This document shows positions 32,269-42,100 of a stretch of 64,000 nt of DNA, piece after piece. The stretch covers positions 1 to 64,000 of the forward strand of contig CAMDLH010000006.1 in NCBI GenBank assembly GCA_945901405.1, written 5' to 3'. The stretch comes from Bordetella parapertussis (GTDB lineage Bacteria > Pseudomonadota > Gammaproteobacteria > Burkholderiales > SG8-41). The position numbers and the translations under genes were made by a program. The notes beneath the pieces are model-generated. The model was given only the letters and a program-made list of their open reading frames with translations, ran no database searches and was not told the DNA's origin. Within the stretch, counting starts at the first letter, position 1; each line of letters opens with the position of its first letter.

Positions 32269-33456
32269 CTAAATCTCACCCTCGGCGCGCATGGCCTTGA
32301 TGTCATCCGCGCTGTAACCCAACTGCCCAAGTATCTCGTCGTTGTGCTGGCCAAACCCCGGCGGCGGGCTGGTGACTTGCGGGCCGCCGTGCGCGAATTT
32401 GAATGCCATCACCGGCACAGTGAGGTCCTTGCCGTAGCCCGGTGCATTTTTGTGGGTGTGAAACAGATTGCGCGCCTGCAATTGCGGGTCTTTCACCGAC
32501 TCGGAAATCTTGCGTGTGCGTGTCGCGGGCACGTGCTTGCTTTGCAAATAATCTTCCCATTCCTGCGCGGTCTTAGTGGCGATGATGTCCTCGACAATCT
32601 TGGTTTGCGCGTCATAGTTATCGCGGCGTTCCTTGTGTGAACTTTGCTTTGCAATATCCGGGCGGCCGATGGCGTTGAAGAATCGTTCGTGCTGGCCCTT
32701 GTTGCTGGCGGCGATCATCATGTAGGCGTCCTTCGCCATGTAGCCCTGGCTGCTGGCGAACTCCATGCGGTTGCCATTAGGTGAGGGCTCCTTGCCGGTG
32801 TAGAGGTAGTTGGTGAGGTGCGAGCCCATCAGCATCATCGCCACGTCGAGCATGGCGCTGTCGATGTACTGGCCCTTGCCGGTACGCTCGCGCTGGAACA
32901 ACGCCGCCGACAGCGCAAACGCATTCATGGTGCCCACGGCGTAGTCGATTACCGGCGAGCCGACCTTGATCGGGTTCACTTCCGGCGTGCCGGTGGTGCG
33001 CATCATGCCCGACGTCGATTGAATGGCGTGATCGTAGGCCGTCATGTGGCTGCGCGGACCGTCCTGGCCGAATGCGGTCATCGAGCAATAAATCAGCTTG
33101 GGATTGATCGCCGACAAATCCTTGTAGCCCAGGCCCAGCTTGGCAAACGCGCCGGCGCGAAAGTTTTCGACAAAAATATCCGCGTCCTTGATCAGCTTCT
33201 TGATGATCTCCTGGCCTTTTTTGGTTTTCAGGTTGACGGTGATCGCGCGCTTGTTCGAGGCCTGCGTGGCGAAACCCAGGCCCATTTTCGCGTCAGACAG
33301 GGCATGGTCGGAGCCGCTCTCGCGGCTTTGATCGCAGTCGTGTGGGTCTTCAACCTTGATCACGTCGGCGCCGAGCAGCGCCAGTTGATACGCGGCGAAC
33401 GGGCCGGCCAGCACGTGGGTTACGTCGATGATTTTGATGCCTTCAAACGGTCGCAT
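32269..33456 (-). CDS. CaiB/BaiF family III CoA transferase
   Basis: The 395-aa protein begins MRPFEGIKIIDVTHVLAGPFAAYQLALLGADVIKVEDPHDCDQSRESG. It has the catalytic Asp in GQYIDSAMLDVAMMLMGSHL, the AFGQDGPRSHMTAYDHAIQSTSGMM loop and the C-terminal PPPGFGQHNDEILGQLGYSADDI stretch. It should transfer CoA between organic acids; substrate unknown. The ORF in the track continues 483 nt upstream into antisense sequence. The true start is the ATG at 33456, preceded by AAAGGAAA. It is divergent from a Bug gene. Confidence 0.85.
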   Translation of the reverse strand: MRPFEGIKIIDVTHVLAGPFAAYQLALLGADVIKVEDPHDCDQSRESGSDHALSDAKMGLGFATQASNKRAITVNLKTKKGQEIIKKLIKDADIFVENFRAGAFAKLGLGYKDLSAINPKLIYCSMTAFGQDGPRSHMTAYDHAIQSTSGMMRTTGTPEVNPIKVGSPVIDYAVGTMNAFALSAALFQRERTGKGQYIDSAMLDVAMMLMGSHLTNYLYTGKEPSPNGNRMEFASSQGYMAKDAYMMIAASNKGQHERFFNAIGRPDIAKQSSHKERRDNYDAQTKIVEDIIATKTAQEWEDYLQSKHVPATRTRKISESVKDPQLQARNLFHTHKNAPGYGKDLTVPVMAFKFAHGGPQVTSPPPGFGQHNDEILGQLGYSADDIKAMRAEGEI

Positions 33457-33546
33457 GAAATTTCCTTTAAGTATGGCGGGTGTGCCTGTTATTCTAGCCG
33501 GATTGCAATGACGCGCACGCGCACTTGCGGCGCTGGCGACCACTTT

Positions 33547-34518
33547 ATGAGCATCATGATTCGGATATTGTTCCGCGCGCTTGCGTGTGCGTTCATTGCG
33601 GGCGTGCATGCCAGCGCCGCGGATTACCCGGCGCGTCCGGTGCGATTCATCGTGCCGTTTCCACCCGGCGGCGGCACGGATTTTCTGGCGCGCACCATCG
33701 GGCAAAAACTCGGCGAACGCCTCGGCCAGCAATTCGTAATCGACAACCGCGCGGGCGGCGGCGGTGTGACCGCGACCGAAATAGCCATGCGCGCCAACCC
33801 GGATGGTTACACCCTGCTGCTGGCGTTCAACGGCACGCTGGCGATCAGCCCGCACCTCGAAAAGGTCGCGTACGATGGCGCGCGCGACTTCACCGCGGCG
33901 GGCATGCTGGCGACGTCGTATCACATGCTGGTGGCGCATCCGTCGGTGCCGGCAAAAAACGTGCGGCAGTTGATCGATCTGGCGCAGTCAAAACCCGGCA
34001 CGCTTAATTTTGCCTCGAGCGGCAACACCACCAATCCACATCTGGTGGGCGAGTTGTTCAAGACCGTGGCCAAAATCGACATCGTGCATGTACCGTACAA
34101 GGGCACTGGCCCCGCGGCGATCGCTGTGCTGGCCGGAGAATCACACCTGATGTTCAGCAACCCGACAGCGGTGTTGCAGGCCGTGCGCGCGAATCGCCTG
34201 ACAGCACTTGCCGTCGCGCGGCCGCAGCGCTCGCCCATCGCGCCGGACGTGCCCACCATGGAAGAATCCGGCGTGCGCGACATCAAGGTTGAATCATGGT
34301 TTGCCGTGGTAGCGCCCGTTGCGACGCCGCGCGACATCATCGGCAAGCTGAACAGCGAAATCGCACGCATCGCGGCAACGCCGGACTACCGCGCGCTGCT
34401 GGAGAAAAACGCGTTCGACGTGGTGACGGCCAAGCCCGAGGAATTCCCCGCGTTCGTACGCGCGGAACGCGAAAAGTGGGGCCGGGTGATCAAGGCGGCT
34501 GGAATCAAGATAAACTAA
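33547..34518 (+). CDS. Bug-family periplasmic binding protein (TctC-like)
   Basis: The 323-aa protein has a short signal peptide (MSIMIRILFRALACAFIAGVHASA). It also has YPARPVRFIVPFPPGGGTDFLARTIGQKL...IDNRAGGGGVTATEIAMRANPDGYTLL and the lengthy domain typical of Bug receptors. The start chosen is the first Met of the signal; an ATG three codons later is equally possible. The ORF-track entry is much longer because it runs through the antisense of the CoA transferase. It is divergent from that enzyme, so the ligand could be its substrate. Confidence 0.85.
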   Translation: MSIMIRILFRALACAFIAGVHASAADYPARPVRFIVPFPPGGGTDFLARTIGQKLGERLGQQFVIDNRAGGGGVTATEIAMRANPDGYTLLLAFNGTLAISPHLEKVAYDGARDFTAAGMLATSYHMLVAHPSVPAKNVRQLIDLAQSKPGTLNFASSGNTTNPHLVGELFKTVAKIDIVHVPYKGTGPAAIAVLAGESHLMFSNPTAVLQAVRANRLTALAVARPQRSPIAPDVPTMEESGVRDIKVESWFAVVAPVATPRDIIGKLNSEIARIAATPDYRALLEKNAFDVVTAKPEEFPAFVRAEREKWGRVIKAAGIKIN

Positions 34519-34554
34519 AAATCCATTTATAAACAATATGATACAATCACCCGC

Positions 34555-35148
34555 ATGAAACGATTGATCGTCGCCATCACCGGCGCCTCTGGCGTCATCT
34601 ACGGCATCCGCGCGTTGCAAATATTGCGCAAACTCAAAGACATCGAGTCGCACGTGATCTTGTCGCCCTCGGCCGCGCGCACCATCGCCGAGGAAACCGA
34701 CTACGCCATCGACGACGTGCGCGCGCTGGCGGATGTTATCTACAACCACAAGGACATTGGCGCCGCGATCTCAAGCGGCTCGTTCAGGACTGAGGGCATG
34801 TTAATCGCGCCGTGCTCGGTGAAAACCTTGTCCGGCGTGGCGAATTGCTTCGACGATGAACTGGTGGTGCGCGCGGCAGATGTGTGCCTGAAAGAACGGC
34901 GGCGCGTGGTGCTGATGTTCCGCGAAACACCACTGCATGCCGGGCACATACGCCTGATGGAACAGGCCACGCTGAACGGCGCGATCGTCATGCCGCCGGT
35001 GCCGGGGTTTTATAGTAAACCCAAGTCGGTGGACGACTTGGTAACACAAAGCGTGGGGCGTGCGCTGGATTTGCTGGGCGTGGATGCCGGGGTGGTTAAG
35101 CGCTGGAAAGAAACCGAAGCGCCCGCCTCCAAACCACGGCGCAAATAA
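34555..35148 (+). CDS. ubiX: flavin prenyltransferase UbiX/Pad1
   Basis: The 197-aa protein begins MKRLIVAITGASGVIYGIRALQILRKL, the FMN-binding GASGxxYG loop. It has HVILSPSAARTIAEET, the SGSFRTEGMLIAPCSVKTLSGVANCF motif and RRVVLMFRETPLHAGHIRLMEQAT, where the RETP loop contributes to dimethylallyl-phosphate binding. UbiX makes prenylated FMN, the cofactor of UbiD decarboxylases in ubiquinone synthesis and aromatic degradation. No ubiD is in the window. Confidence 0.92.
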   Translation: MKRLIVAITGASGVIYGIRALQILRKLKDIESHVILSPSAARTIAEETDYAIDDVRALADVIYNHKDIGAAISSGSFRTEGMLIAPCSVKTLSGVANCFDDELVVRAADVCLKERRRVVLMFRETPLHAGHIRLMEQATLNGAIVMPPVPGFYSKPKSVDDLVTQSVGRALDLLGVDAGVVKRWKETEAPASKPRRK

Positions 35149-35158
35149 CCGCGTAACC

Positions 35159-35581
35159 CTAAGCCGAGCGGATGCGCACGATGATATCGATGCCTTCCGT
35201 CACCATGCCCTCGGGCAACGGCGGCAAACCAGAAACATCGATCTGCCCCGCGTCGATATCGGACAACTCGCTGGTATCGATATTGTAGAAGTGATGATGC
35301 GGCGTCGTGTTTGGGTCATAGAACACACGACTCGGATCAACAATTACCTCGCGAATCAGCTTCTTTTCGAGAAACAGATTCAGCGAGTTGTAGACCGTGG
35401 CCTTGGATGTCTCGGAGTGGCGCTCGTTGACAATGGCGAGCAGCCGGTCTGCGGATAAATGCTCGCCGCGTGAAAACAGCGCGTGCGCGATTTCGATGCG
35501 CTGGTGTGTTGGCGTGATGCCATGCGCGCGCAAGACCTCGGCCAGGTTGTCGCGTGAGTAGTGAATTGACGTTAATTTCAT
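35159..35581 (-). CDS. Fur-family transcriptional regulator (Irr-like)
   Basis: The 140-aa protein has the Fur-type winged helix (RAHGITPTHQRIEIAHALFSRGEHLSADRLLAIVNERHSETSKATVYNSLNLFLEKKLI) and a metal/heme region with an HHHFYNIDTSELSDI motif. The CxxC zinc site of Fur is missing, and the HHH stretch recalls Irr-type members that respond to iron or heme. Irr assignment is tentative. A perfect 20-bp palindrome and a second overlapping palindrome lie just before the start, consistent with autoregulation. Confidence 0.8.
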   Translation of the reverse strand: MKLTSIHYSRDNLAEVLRAHGITPTHQRIEIAHALFSRGEHLSADRLLAIVNERHSETSKATVYNSLNLFLEKKLIREVIVDPSRVFYDPNTTPHHHFYNIDTSELSDIDAGQIDVSGLPPLPEGMVTEGIDIIVRIRSA

Positions 35582-35589
35582 GCGTTTGA

Positions 35590-35619
35590 TTCTAATCCAC
35601 GGATTAGAACACGTCTAAT
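35590..35619. promoter_or_regulatory. overlapping palindromes upstream of the Fur/Irr-like gene
   Basis: TTCTAATCC-AC-GGATTAGAA (35590-35609) is a perfect 9-bp inverted repeat with a 2-nt spacer. It overlaps a second palindrome, ATTAGA-ACACG-TCTAAT (35603-35619). The second resembles the TTAGA...TCTAA core described for Irr/ICE boxes. Both lie within 40 nt of the regulator start codon. Confidence 0.6.
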
Positions 35620-35845
35620 TTGGATGGCATCGCGCTTTGCGGCGTAGTCAGCGACGCCCAAAACCGTGAACTGCGTCACGAACGCGGCCGCGCAAAGCCC
35701 GAAATTGGCTATTACCCACATCAAATATCGGTGCTATCATATTGTTTCAGAAAGAAAATTTTCGTGGCAAACCGCTGGTTCCGGGATTCGCCACGTTTGT
35801 CATCTGGCTTTGCGGTTAGAGGCCTTTTTTGAATAGGATGCAGAT

Positions 35846-36283
35846 ATGGAAAAGGAACGGGAAATGAAATTTGCAACACACTTGGGACGGCTTTCGAGCA
35901 CCCGGCGCGTTGGCTTCACATTGATTGAAGTCATGATCGTTGTTGCGGTAATTGGGCTACTGTCCGTAATTGCCTACCCGTCTTACACACAATATGTAAT
36001 TCGCGCCAATCGGTCAGCAGCACAGCAATTCATGTTGTCTATAGCAAGCCGCCAAGAACAATATGTGTTGGACAATCGCGCCTACGCATCAACGATTGCC
36101 GCGCTAGGACTTACTGCACCGGCAGAAACAACCACGCGCTATACGTTCTCCGTTGCATTGGTTGCAGGCCCGCCACCAGGCTACACCATTACAGCGACGT
36201 CGATTGGACCGCAAGTGTCTGATGGAAACCTTACGCTAGATAATTTGGGCACCAAGACCCCGGCTGACAAGTGGAAGAAATAG
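35846..36283 (+). CDS. pilE: type IV minor pilin PilE
   Basis: The 145-aa prepilin has a 23-residue leader ending in RRVG, then FTLIEVMIVVAVIGLLSVIAYPSYTQYVIRANRSAAQQFMLSIASRQEQYVLDNRAYA, the PilE pattern with Glu5. It is a minor pseudopilin of the assembly-initiating complex. An AGGA sequence lies 7 nt before the ATG at 35846; an internal ATG at 35864 is an alternative. It opens the operon followed by fimT, pilV, pilW, pilX and pilY1. Confidence 0.88.
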   Translation: MEKEREMKFATHLGRLSSTRRVGFTLIEVMIVVAVIGLLSVIAYPSYTQYVIRANRSAAQQFMLSIASRQEQYVLDNRAYASTIAALGLTAPAETTTRYTFSVALVAGPPPGYTITATSIGPQVSDGNLTLDNLGTKTPADKWKK

Positions 36284-36290
36284 GGTCGTC

Positions 36291-36884
36291 ATGACAAATG
36301 ATTCGCCTTTTCTCGATATGGGCTCAGATCGATTCGACTGCGCGCAATCCGCGTCACGTTGCCAGCTTGGGTTCACAATCATTGAATTAATGATGACGGT
36401 TGTGCTGCTTGGTGTTTTGATGACGCTCGCCGCCCCCAATTTGACCAATCTGGTTCGGGAGCAACGGGTCAAAACCGCAACGTCCGATTTGTACGTGAGT
36501 CTAATATATGCACGAAGCGAATCTATTAAACGCAATATGTACGTGGCTGTTTGCGCCAAGAACTCGGATGGCAGCGGTTGCGGCAATACCACTGACTGGT
36601 CTAAAGGTTGGATAGTATTTTTGGACGCCGACGGAAACGGCTATCCAGGCGCCGTCTCCGACATACTCAAAAAACAAGACGCGTTTTCGGACCTGACGTT
36701 AACTGGCACTGTAAGCAATGTTTCGTATCAACGGGATGGCAGGCTGAGGGCCGCTGCGTCTACATTTGTAATTAGTTCATCTGTCAGTGCGACAGTGGTC
36801 GCACGCTGCGTCAGCCTCGACCTCAGCGGACGGCCAAACACCAAGGTAGACACCAACAACAATGCATCTGACGGTTGCCAATAG
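36291..36884 (+). CDS. fimT: GspH/FimT-family minor pseudopilin
   Basis: The 197-aa prepilin (leader ending CQLG, then FTIIELMMTVVLLGVLMTLAAPNL) has the FimT/GspH body: VREQRVKTATSDLYVSLIYARSESIKRN, DWSKGWIVFLDADGNG and the QRDGRLR segment. A disulphide-bonded C-terminus is likely (VARCVSLD...SDGCQ). FimT-like proteins also bind DNA in some naturally competent species; that is not shown here. It is 7 nt from pilE. Confidence 0.85.
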   Translation: MTNDSPFLDMGSDRFDCAQSASRCQLGFTIIELMMTVVLLGVLMTLAAPNLTNLVREQRVKTATSDLYVSLIYARSESIKRNMYVAVCAKNSDGSGCGNTTDWSKGWIVFLDADGNGYPGAVSDILKKQDAFSDLTLTGTVSNVSYQRDGRLRAAASTFVISSSVSATVVARCVSLDLSGRPNTKVDTNNNASDGCQ

Positions 36885-36920
36885 TTGCGCGTCTAATTTT
36901 CATAAACCACGAATCATAAA

Positions 36921-37535
36921 ATGAAACCCAATCGCTCATTGCCCGCAAACACCGGGTTTACGCTGCTTGAAGTGCTGATTAGCATGCTGATTATTGCACT
37001 GGGGTTGCTCGGCCTCGCAGGAATGCAGGTGCGCATGCAGCAAGCTGAAATTGAATCCTACCAACGCTCTCAGGCCTTGGTGCTGCTCTACGATATGGTA
37101 GAACGCATCCAGCTCAACCGCGCAACGGCCGCTTGCTTTGCGATTACCACGAATACAACGGCGGGGACTCCGTACTACGGTACTGGAGTTAACACCGCTG
37201 CGGGTTGCACGCTAAGCTCTAGCGCGAATAACACGATGGCGGACAATGCCAAAATTGAATGGGACAACACGCTGGATGGCGCTTCCGAAACCTCGGGCGG
37301 GGGGGCTTCGGTGGGTTCGATCGTCGGCGCCCGCGGCTGCGTTAGCTACGGGACTGAATTACTCAATCCCGCCGGCGCAGCCATACCGGGAACCGGCATT
37401 TATACGGTCAGTGTCGCATGGCAAGGCAGTGTAGACACGGTTATACCCACTGCAAATTGTGCGAATGGCCTTTATGGCACGGAAACAAAACGACGTGTGG
37501 TGTCCACTACCTTCCGGTTAGCCGAACTTAACTGA
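36921..37535 (+). CDS. pilV: type IV minor pilin PilV
   Basis: The 204-aa prepilin has a 12-residue leader (MKPNRSLPANTG) then FTLLEVLISMLIIALGLLGLAGMQVRMQQAEIESYQRSQALVLLYDMVERIQLNR. This RSQALxLxxDMxxRixxNR motif is diagnostic of PilV. The domain after it is Gly/Ala/Thr-rich and variable. It fits the conserved operon order FimT-PilV-PilW-PilX-PilY1. Confidence 0.88.
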   Translation: MKPNRSLPANTGFTLLEVLISMLIIALGLLGLAGMQVRMQQAEIESYQRSQALVLLYDMVERIQLNRATAACFAITTNTTAGTPYYGTGVNTAAGCTLSSSANNTMADNAKIEWDNTLDGASETSGGGASVGSIVGARGCVSYGTELLNPAGAAIPGTGIYTVSVAWQGSVDTVIPTANCANGLYGTETKRRVVSTTFRLAELN

Positions 37536-37547
37536 CTTGAGTCCGAC

Positions 37548-38651
37548 ATGATCCCTAATCAATCCAGCTTCAACAAGCTCCGCGGTTTTTCGCTGATCGA
37601 ACTGCTGATTGCACTGGCGATCGGACTCCTTTTACTGGCTGGCCTAACAGTGGTATTCGTGAACTCCAGCGAGGCAAACCGGGAGCTCCAGAAAACCTCG
37701 CAGCAGATCGAAAATGGGCGATTTGCAATTGACACGCTCACGCAAAATCTTCACCACGCTGGCTACTATGGCCACCTTTACACGATGCCCGCGGCGCCGG
37801 CACTGCCTGACCCGTGCAATGTGGATGCCTCGGACGCCGCCAAGCGTGGGGTGTTGTTTTCCGCTCTGGCGTTTCCAGTTCAAGGGTACCGCGCGCCAGA
37901 TATGGTTACGATCGCGGATGTCACCGCCACGACGTGCGATTCTTCGTTGCTCACCTCTGCTAACTTGCAGCCTGGATCAGATGTTTTGGTAATCAGGCGT
38001 GCGAACACCAAAGCACTTGCAGTCGGTGATACCGCTGTAACCAACGATGTTTATATTCAGTCCATTGGTATCGAGGGAGAAGTGCAGATCGGTGGAGGCG
38101 CCGCTTATGTTGCCGGAACAAAGGCGGATGGCGGCGCATCAACCTTGTTCCTGAAAAACGGCACTACCGCCGCCCCCATACGTAAGTACATGGTTCATGT
38201 CTACTTCGTTGCACCCTGCAGCGTCGGCAGCGGCACGAATGCAGTTTGTACCAGCACGGACGACACGATTCCCACGCTGAAAAGGCTCGAACTGGTATCC
38301 GAAGGCGGCGCCACGAAAATGAAGATCGTGCCGCTGGTCGAGGGTATTGAATACATGAAGATAGAGTATGGCATCGATACTCTCCCCGCGGCTGTAAACC
38401 CCACGACACAGCTTACTGGCGATGCCACTGTCGACAGCTACACGGCAACGCCCGGCGATTGGACATCGGTAATCGCGGCCAAGGTGTTTCTGTTAGCACG
38501 CAACACGGAAGCAACGGGTTTCCATACAGACACAAAGTCTTACACGTTGGGAACAGCAGCAGTTGCCGCTAAAAATGATCGCTATAAACGCCATGTCTAT
38601 TCGGCGGCGGTTCGACTGGTTAATCCAGCAGGAAGAAGGGAAATTCCATGA
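37548..38651 (+). CDS. pilW: type IV minor pilin PilW
   Basis: The 367-aa prepilin has a 13-residue leader (MIPNQSSFNKLRG) then FSLIELLIALAIGLLLLAGLTVVFVNSSEANRELQKTSQQIENGRFAIDTLTQNLHHAGYYG. The QxENGRFAxxxLxxxLxxAGYYG motif is a PilW hallmark. The C-terminus has the LRDRY-like helix (KNDRYKRHVYSAAVRLVNPAGRRE). Its stop overlaps the pilX start (ATGA). It is part of the complex priming pilus assembly and anchoring PilY1. Confidence 0.88.
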   Translation: MIPNQSSFNKLRGFSLIELLIALAIGLLLLAGLTVVFVNSSEANRELQKTSQQIENGRFAIDTLTQNLHHAGYYGHLYTMPAAPALPDPCNVDASDAAKRGVLFSALAFPVQGYRAPDMVTIADVTATTCDSSLLTSANLQPGSDVLVIRRANTKALAVGDTAVTNDVYIQSIGIEGEVQIGGGAAYVAGTKADGGASTLFLKNGTTAAPIRKYMVHVYFVAPCSVGSGTNAVCTSTDDTIPTLKRLELVSEGGATKMKIVPLVEGIEYMKIEYGIDTLPAAVNPTTQLTGDATVDSYTATPGDWTSVIAAKVFLLARNTEATGFHTDTKSYTLGTAAVAAKNDRYKRHVYSAAVRLVNPAGRREIP

Positions 38652-39088
38652 TTCACACATATCACCGGCAACGCGGCGCCACGCTACTGGTCAGCTTAAT
38701 CATGCTCGTAGTGCTTACGCTGTTTGCAGTCACTGGATTTAATCTTTCCAGCGTCAATCTCAAAATTGCGGGCAATTTTCAGCAACAACGCTATGTTGAA
38801 GCCGTGGTGCAACAAGCCATCGAGCAAGTCATTAGCACCAGCACCGCGTTCAATTCCGCGGCTGCATTGCCTGCGCCTATTACCATCGATGGCATTACCG
38901 TGTCTTTTAATCTTTTCAGTTGCAACTACTATGTAACTGCAACGGGTTACACCAAAAAGATTGGCGAAATGGCCCCCGAGGATACCGATTGGGAAATGCG
39001 GGCGAGTGCGACTGACAGCTTCGGAGGCGCCACCGCAACCGTTTCACAAGGCGTGCGTGCTCGCTTGCTTGCCGGCAATTGTCCTTAA
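38648..39088 (+). CDS. pilX: type IV minor pilin PilX
   Basis: The 146-aa protein has a short leader (MIHTYHRQRG) and an ATLLVSLIMLVVLTLFAVTGFNLSSVNLKIAGNFQQQRYVEAVVQQAIEQVI helix. It lacks the Glu5 of normal pilins, as in PilX/GspK tip subunits. The TLxAxNxxxR-like pattern is weaker than usual but present in position. It is translationally coupled to pilW and precedes pilY1. Confidence 0.85.
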   Translation: MIHTYHRQRGATLLVSLIMLVVLTLFAVTGFNLSSVNLKIAGNFQQQRYVEAVVQQAIEQVISTSTAFNSAAALPAPITIDGITVSFNLFSCNYYVTATGYTKKIGEMAPEDTDWEMRASATDSFGGATATVSQGVRARLLAGNCP

Positions 39089-39119
39089 TTACACTGAATA
39101 AGTCATACGGAACACGGTC

Positions 39120-42100
39120 ATGAAACGCAAAATACACATTCTGCTAAACACCTGCCTTGCCCTGCTGCTGTCGGTTACAGCCGCATTCTCGGCATTTGAT
39201 CCGGTCAATGACGACACGGACATTTTTTTGGCCAATCCCAACATCACGGCACAGCGTCCTAATGTATTGATTATCCTAGACAATACTGCTAACTGGAATA
39301 CCCCGTTCGACGCCGAAAAGAACGCCCTCATATCAGTCATCAGTTCACTGAATGACAGTTTCAATGTCGGGTTGATGATGATGCCCGAGACGGGCAGTCC
39401 AAACGACAGCGTGGACGGTGGATACGTGCGGTTTCATGTGCGCCAGATGATCACCGCCAACAAGAACGCGCTGACCACCATGATCGGTGCACCGGGCGCC
39501 GGCCTTGATAAGCTTGGCGACAAGGGCAATAACGCGACGCATGGTGCCGCGCTCTACGAAGCGTATCTGTACTATGCTGGCCTTGCGTCGGTTGCAAGTT
39601 ATGGCAAAGTCAAAACGGATCACGACGGCACCACCGACCCGTTGCTGTCGCCGCTGGCCGGCAACCATGCGCTGCCAGCAAATCCGACTGCCAGTAGCCT
39701 GTATCGCTCGCCCATCGTCGATGGGTGTCAGAAGAACTTCATCATCCTGATCAGCAACGGCAAGGCTGACAACAACGTCACTGAAGGAAATACGATGGAG
39801 TCACGCATTACAGCGCTGACCGGAAGCAACGCCATCATTCCTTTGACGCCAAACGGCCGGCAGAGCAATTGGTCAGATGAAATGTCGCGCTACATGGCCA
39901 CCACCGACGTATACAAGAAGACTCCGGACACCGCTGCAAGCACGGGCATTCAGAACGTGTTTACCTATGTTGTTGAAATTTACCCCACGCAGGCTGACAT
40001 AGATAGCCGGACAAGCCCTGACTTGGCGTGGTCGGCGGTGATGGAAAGCACGGCGATAAACGGCAAGGGCAAATACTTTATTGTGGCTGCCGACGCCGGA
40101 GGTTCGGCCATTATTAATGCGTTGAATGCAATATTCAGCGAAGTTCAGGCGGTCAACAGCGTGTTTGCGTCCACCACATTGCCGGTATCGGTCAACGTGC
40201 GCGGCACCAACCTCAATCAGGTGTATATCGGCGTTTTCCGGCCTGACGCGAACAAGGCGCCGCGCTGGCTGGGCAATCTCAAGATGTACAACCTGGCATT
40301 CAACTCCGTGACGCAAGACGTGTTTCTTGCCGACGCCAGTGCGGGGCCACCGCCCGCAACCGGGATCGCCGCACAGGATGCGACCTCCGGGTTCGTAAAG
40401 GGCGCAGCCACCAGTTTCTGGACGGTAGACTCTACTTACTGGGGATTCCGCGACTCTTCACTAAATGGCGTCGGCGGTATATCGGATAAGCCCGACGGCG
40501 ATCTAGTGGAAAAAGGCGGTGTAGCTCAGCAAATAAGGCTGGCTTATGCCGCGGCCGAGGGAGCCACGACTCCACGCAGTCTTTACACCTGCACCAACGG
40601 CGGGTACGCGAGCCCGGGCTGTTTGCCCCTCGCCGGGTTTTCTCTACTTAACACACCATTCAGCACCGCCAACACGGACATCACCAACACCGCGCTCGCG
40701 CTCGACTCACGTGCTGTATTTCCATTGACCGCGTATGCCACACAATCGGTAACCACGGTAACCGACCGCCTGGGGGTCACACTCAACAATGGCAGCGGCA
40801 GTAGTATCTCCGTGACGTTAAGTAACGGGGGATCCGCCGTAGCTGCTATCTCGAGCCTGAACACCAATGTCGCGATTGCCATGTCCTCATACAGTGGAAG
40901 CTCGGCTGGCACCCAGGCAACAGGCGCAACAGGCAGCATTGTAAAAGCCGGTACCGGAAGTAGCACTTGTACCGCTACGTTCAGCGCAAACGTGGGAGCA
41001 CAATTTTTGGTCAGTTCGGTTGTTACGCTCAGTGGCTTTACCGGCAGCAACCAAAACGGCAATGTAACGCTTACAGCCGTCGGAACCAACACGATTACGT
41101 GGGCTTGTTCAGGCAGCATTGCAAGTGCGGCTGGCGGCCCCACCGGCACAGCGACCGTGGTTACCTTCCCATCGACAACGATTACCGGCACTTCGCCAGC
41201 GGTGCATGGCCTTGCAGTGAATGATCAAATCATAATTTCCGGGGCAACACCGACGTCGCTGAACAACACGTTTACCGTAATAGCGGTACCAACCACCACC
41301 ACTTTCAAGTTCTCGTTGCCGATCGGCTCGACCGTGATAGGCAGCGCAAGCGCGGTAGGAACAACCAACAAGTTCAGCACCACGGCGGTTGCGGTCACTT
41401 CCGCCAACCACGGTCTGGTTACCGGAAACACGATTATTATTTCGGGCGCAACACCTTCCGGTTATGACTGCGCAACCCCTTGCACCATCACCAGGATTAC
41501 CAATACCAGTTTCAGCTACCCGGTGGGCAGCAAGTTAACACCCGCAACGGTAGTGCCATCAGCCATCGCGAACGGCACGACTACGGTGGTCGCCACGAGC
41601 TTGGTCGCACACGGTTTTGTCGCGGGTAATTCCGTAACGATCAGCGGCGCAAGTCCTTCGGGTTACAACGGCGTCCAGACAGTTTTGGCGGCACCCGCGC
41701 CTACCGCAACGACTTTTGCCTACTCGACGTCGACCGTATTGACTATACCCAGCGGCACAATCACGGCAGGAACATCTACATCTTCGACGGTATCAGCGAC
41801 GACTACAGCAAGCGCCCTGCACGGCTTCGCTGCCGGTATTTCAGTGGTCATCGAGAGCACCAGTTCGCCTGCGGACGGTAACCATCCAGGCACCTGGCCC
41901 AGTATCACCACCCCAACGACGACCACGTTCACCTATGACACAGGTTCGGCCTTGCCCACCCCAACCGGAAACTTCACAGTACGGCCTGCAGTGATATCGA
42001 AAGCATATGTCACATTGGCCAATCACGGTTATTCCGACAATGATCAGATTTTGATTACGGGTGCATCGCCAGCCGGCTACAACGGGATTAAGACCATCAC

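Noticed and set aside
32818-33546. N-terminal extension of the last Bug ORF
   Set aside because: It runs through antisense of the CoA transferase; the signal peptide starts at 33547.
33457-33939. N-terminal extension of the CaiB ORF at 32269
   Set aside because: It is antisense to the Bug gene; MRPFEGIKIIDV at 33456 is the normal family start.
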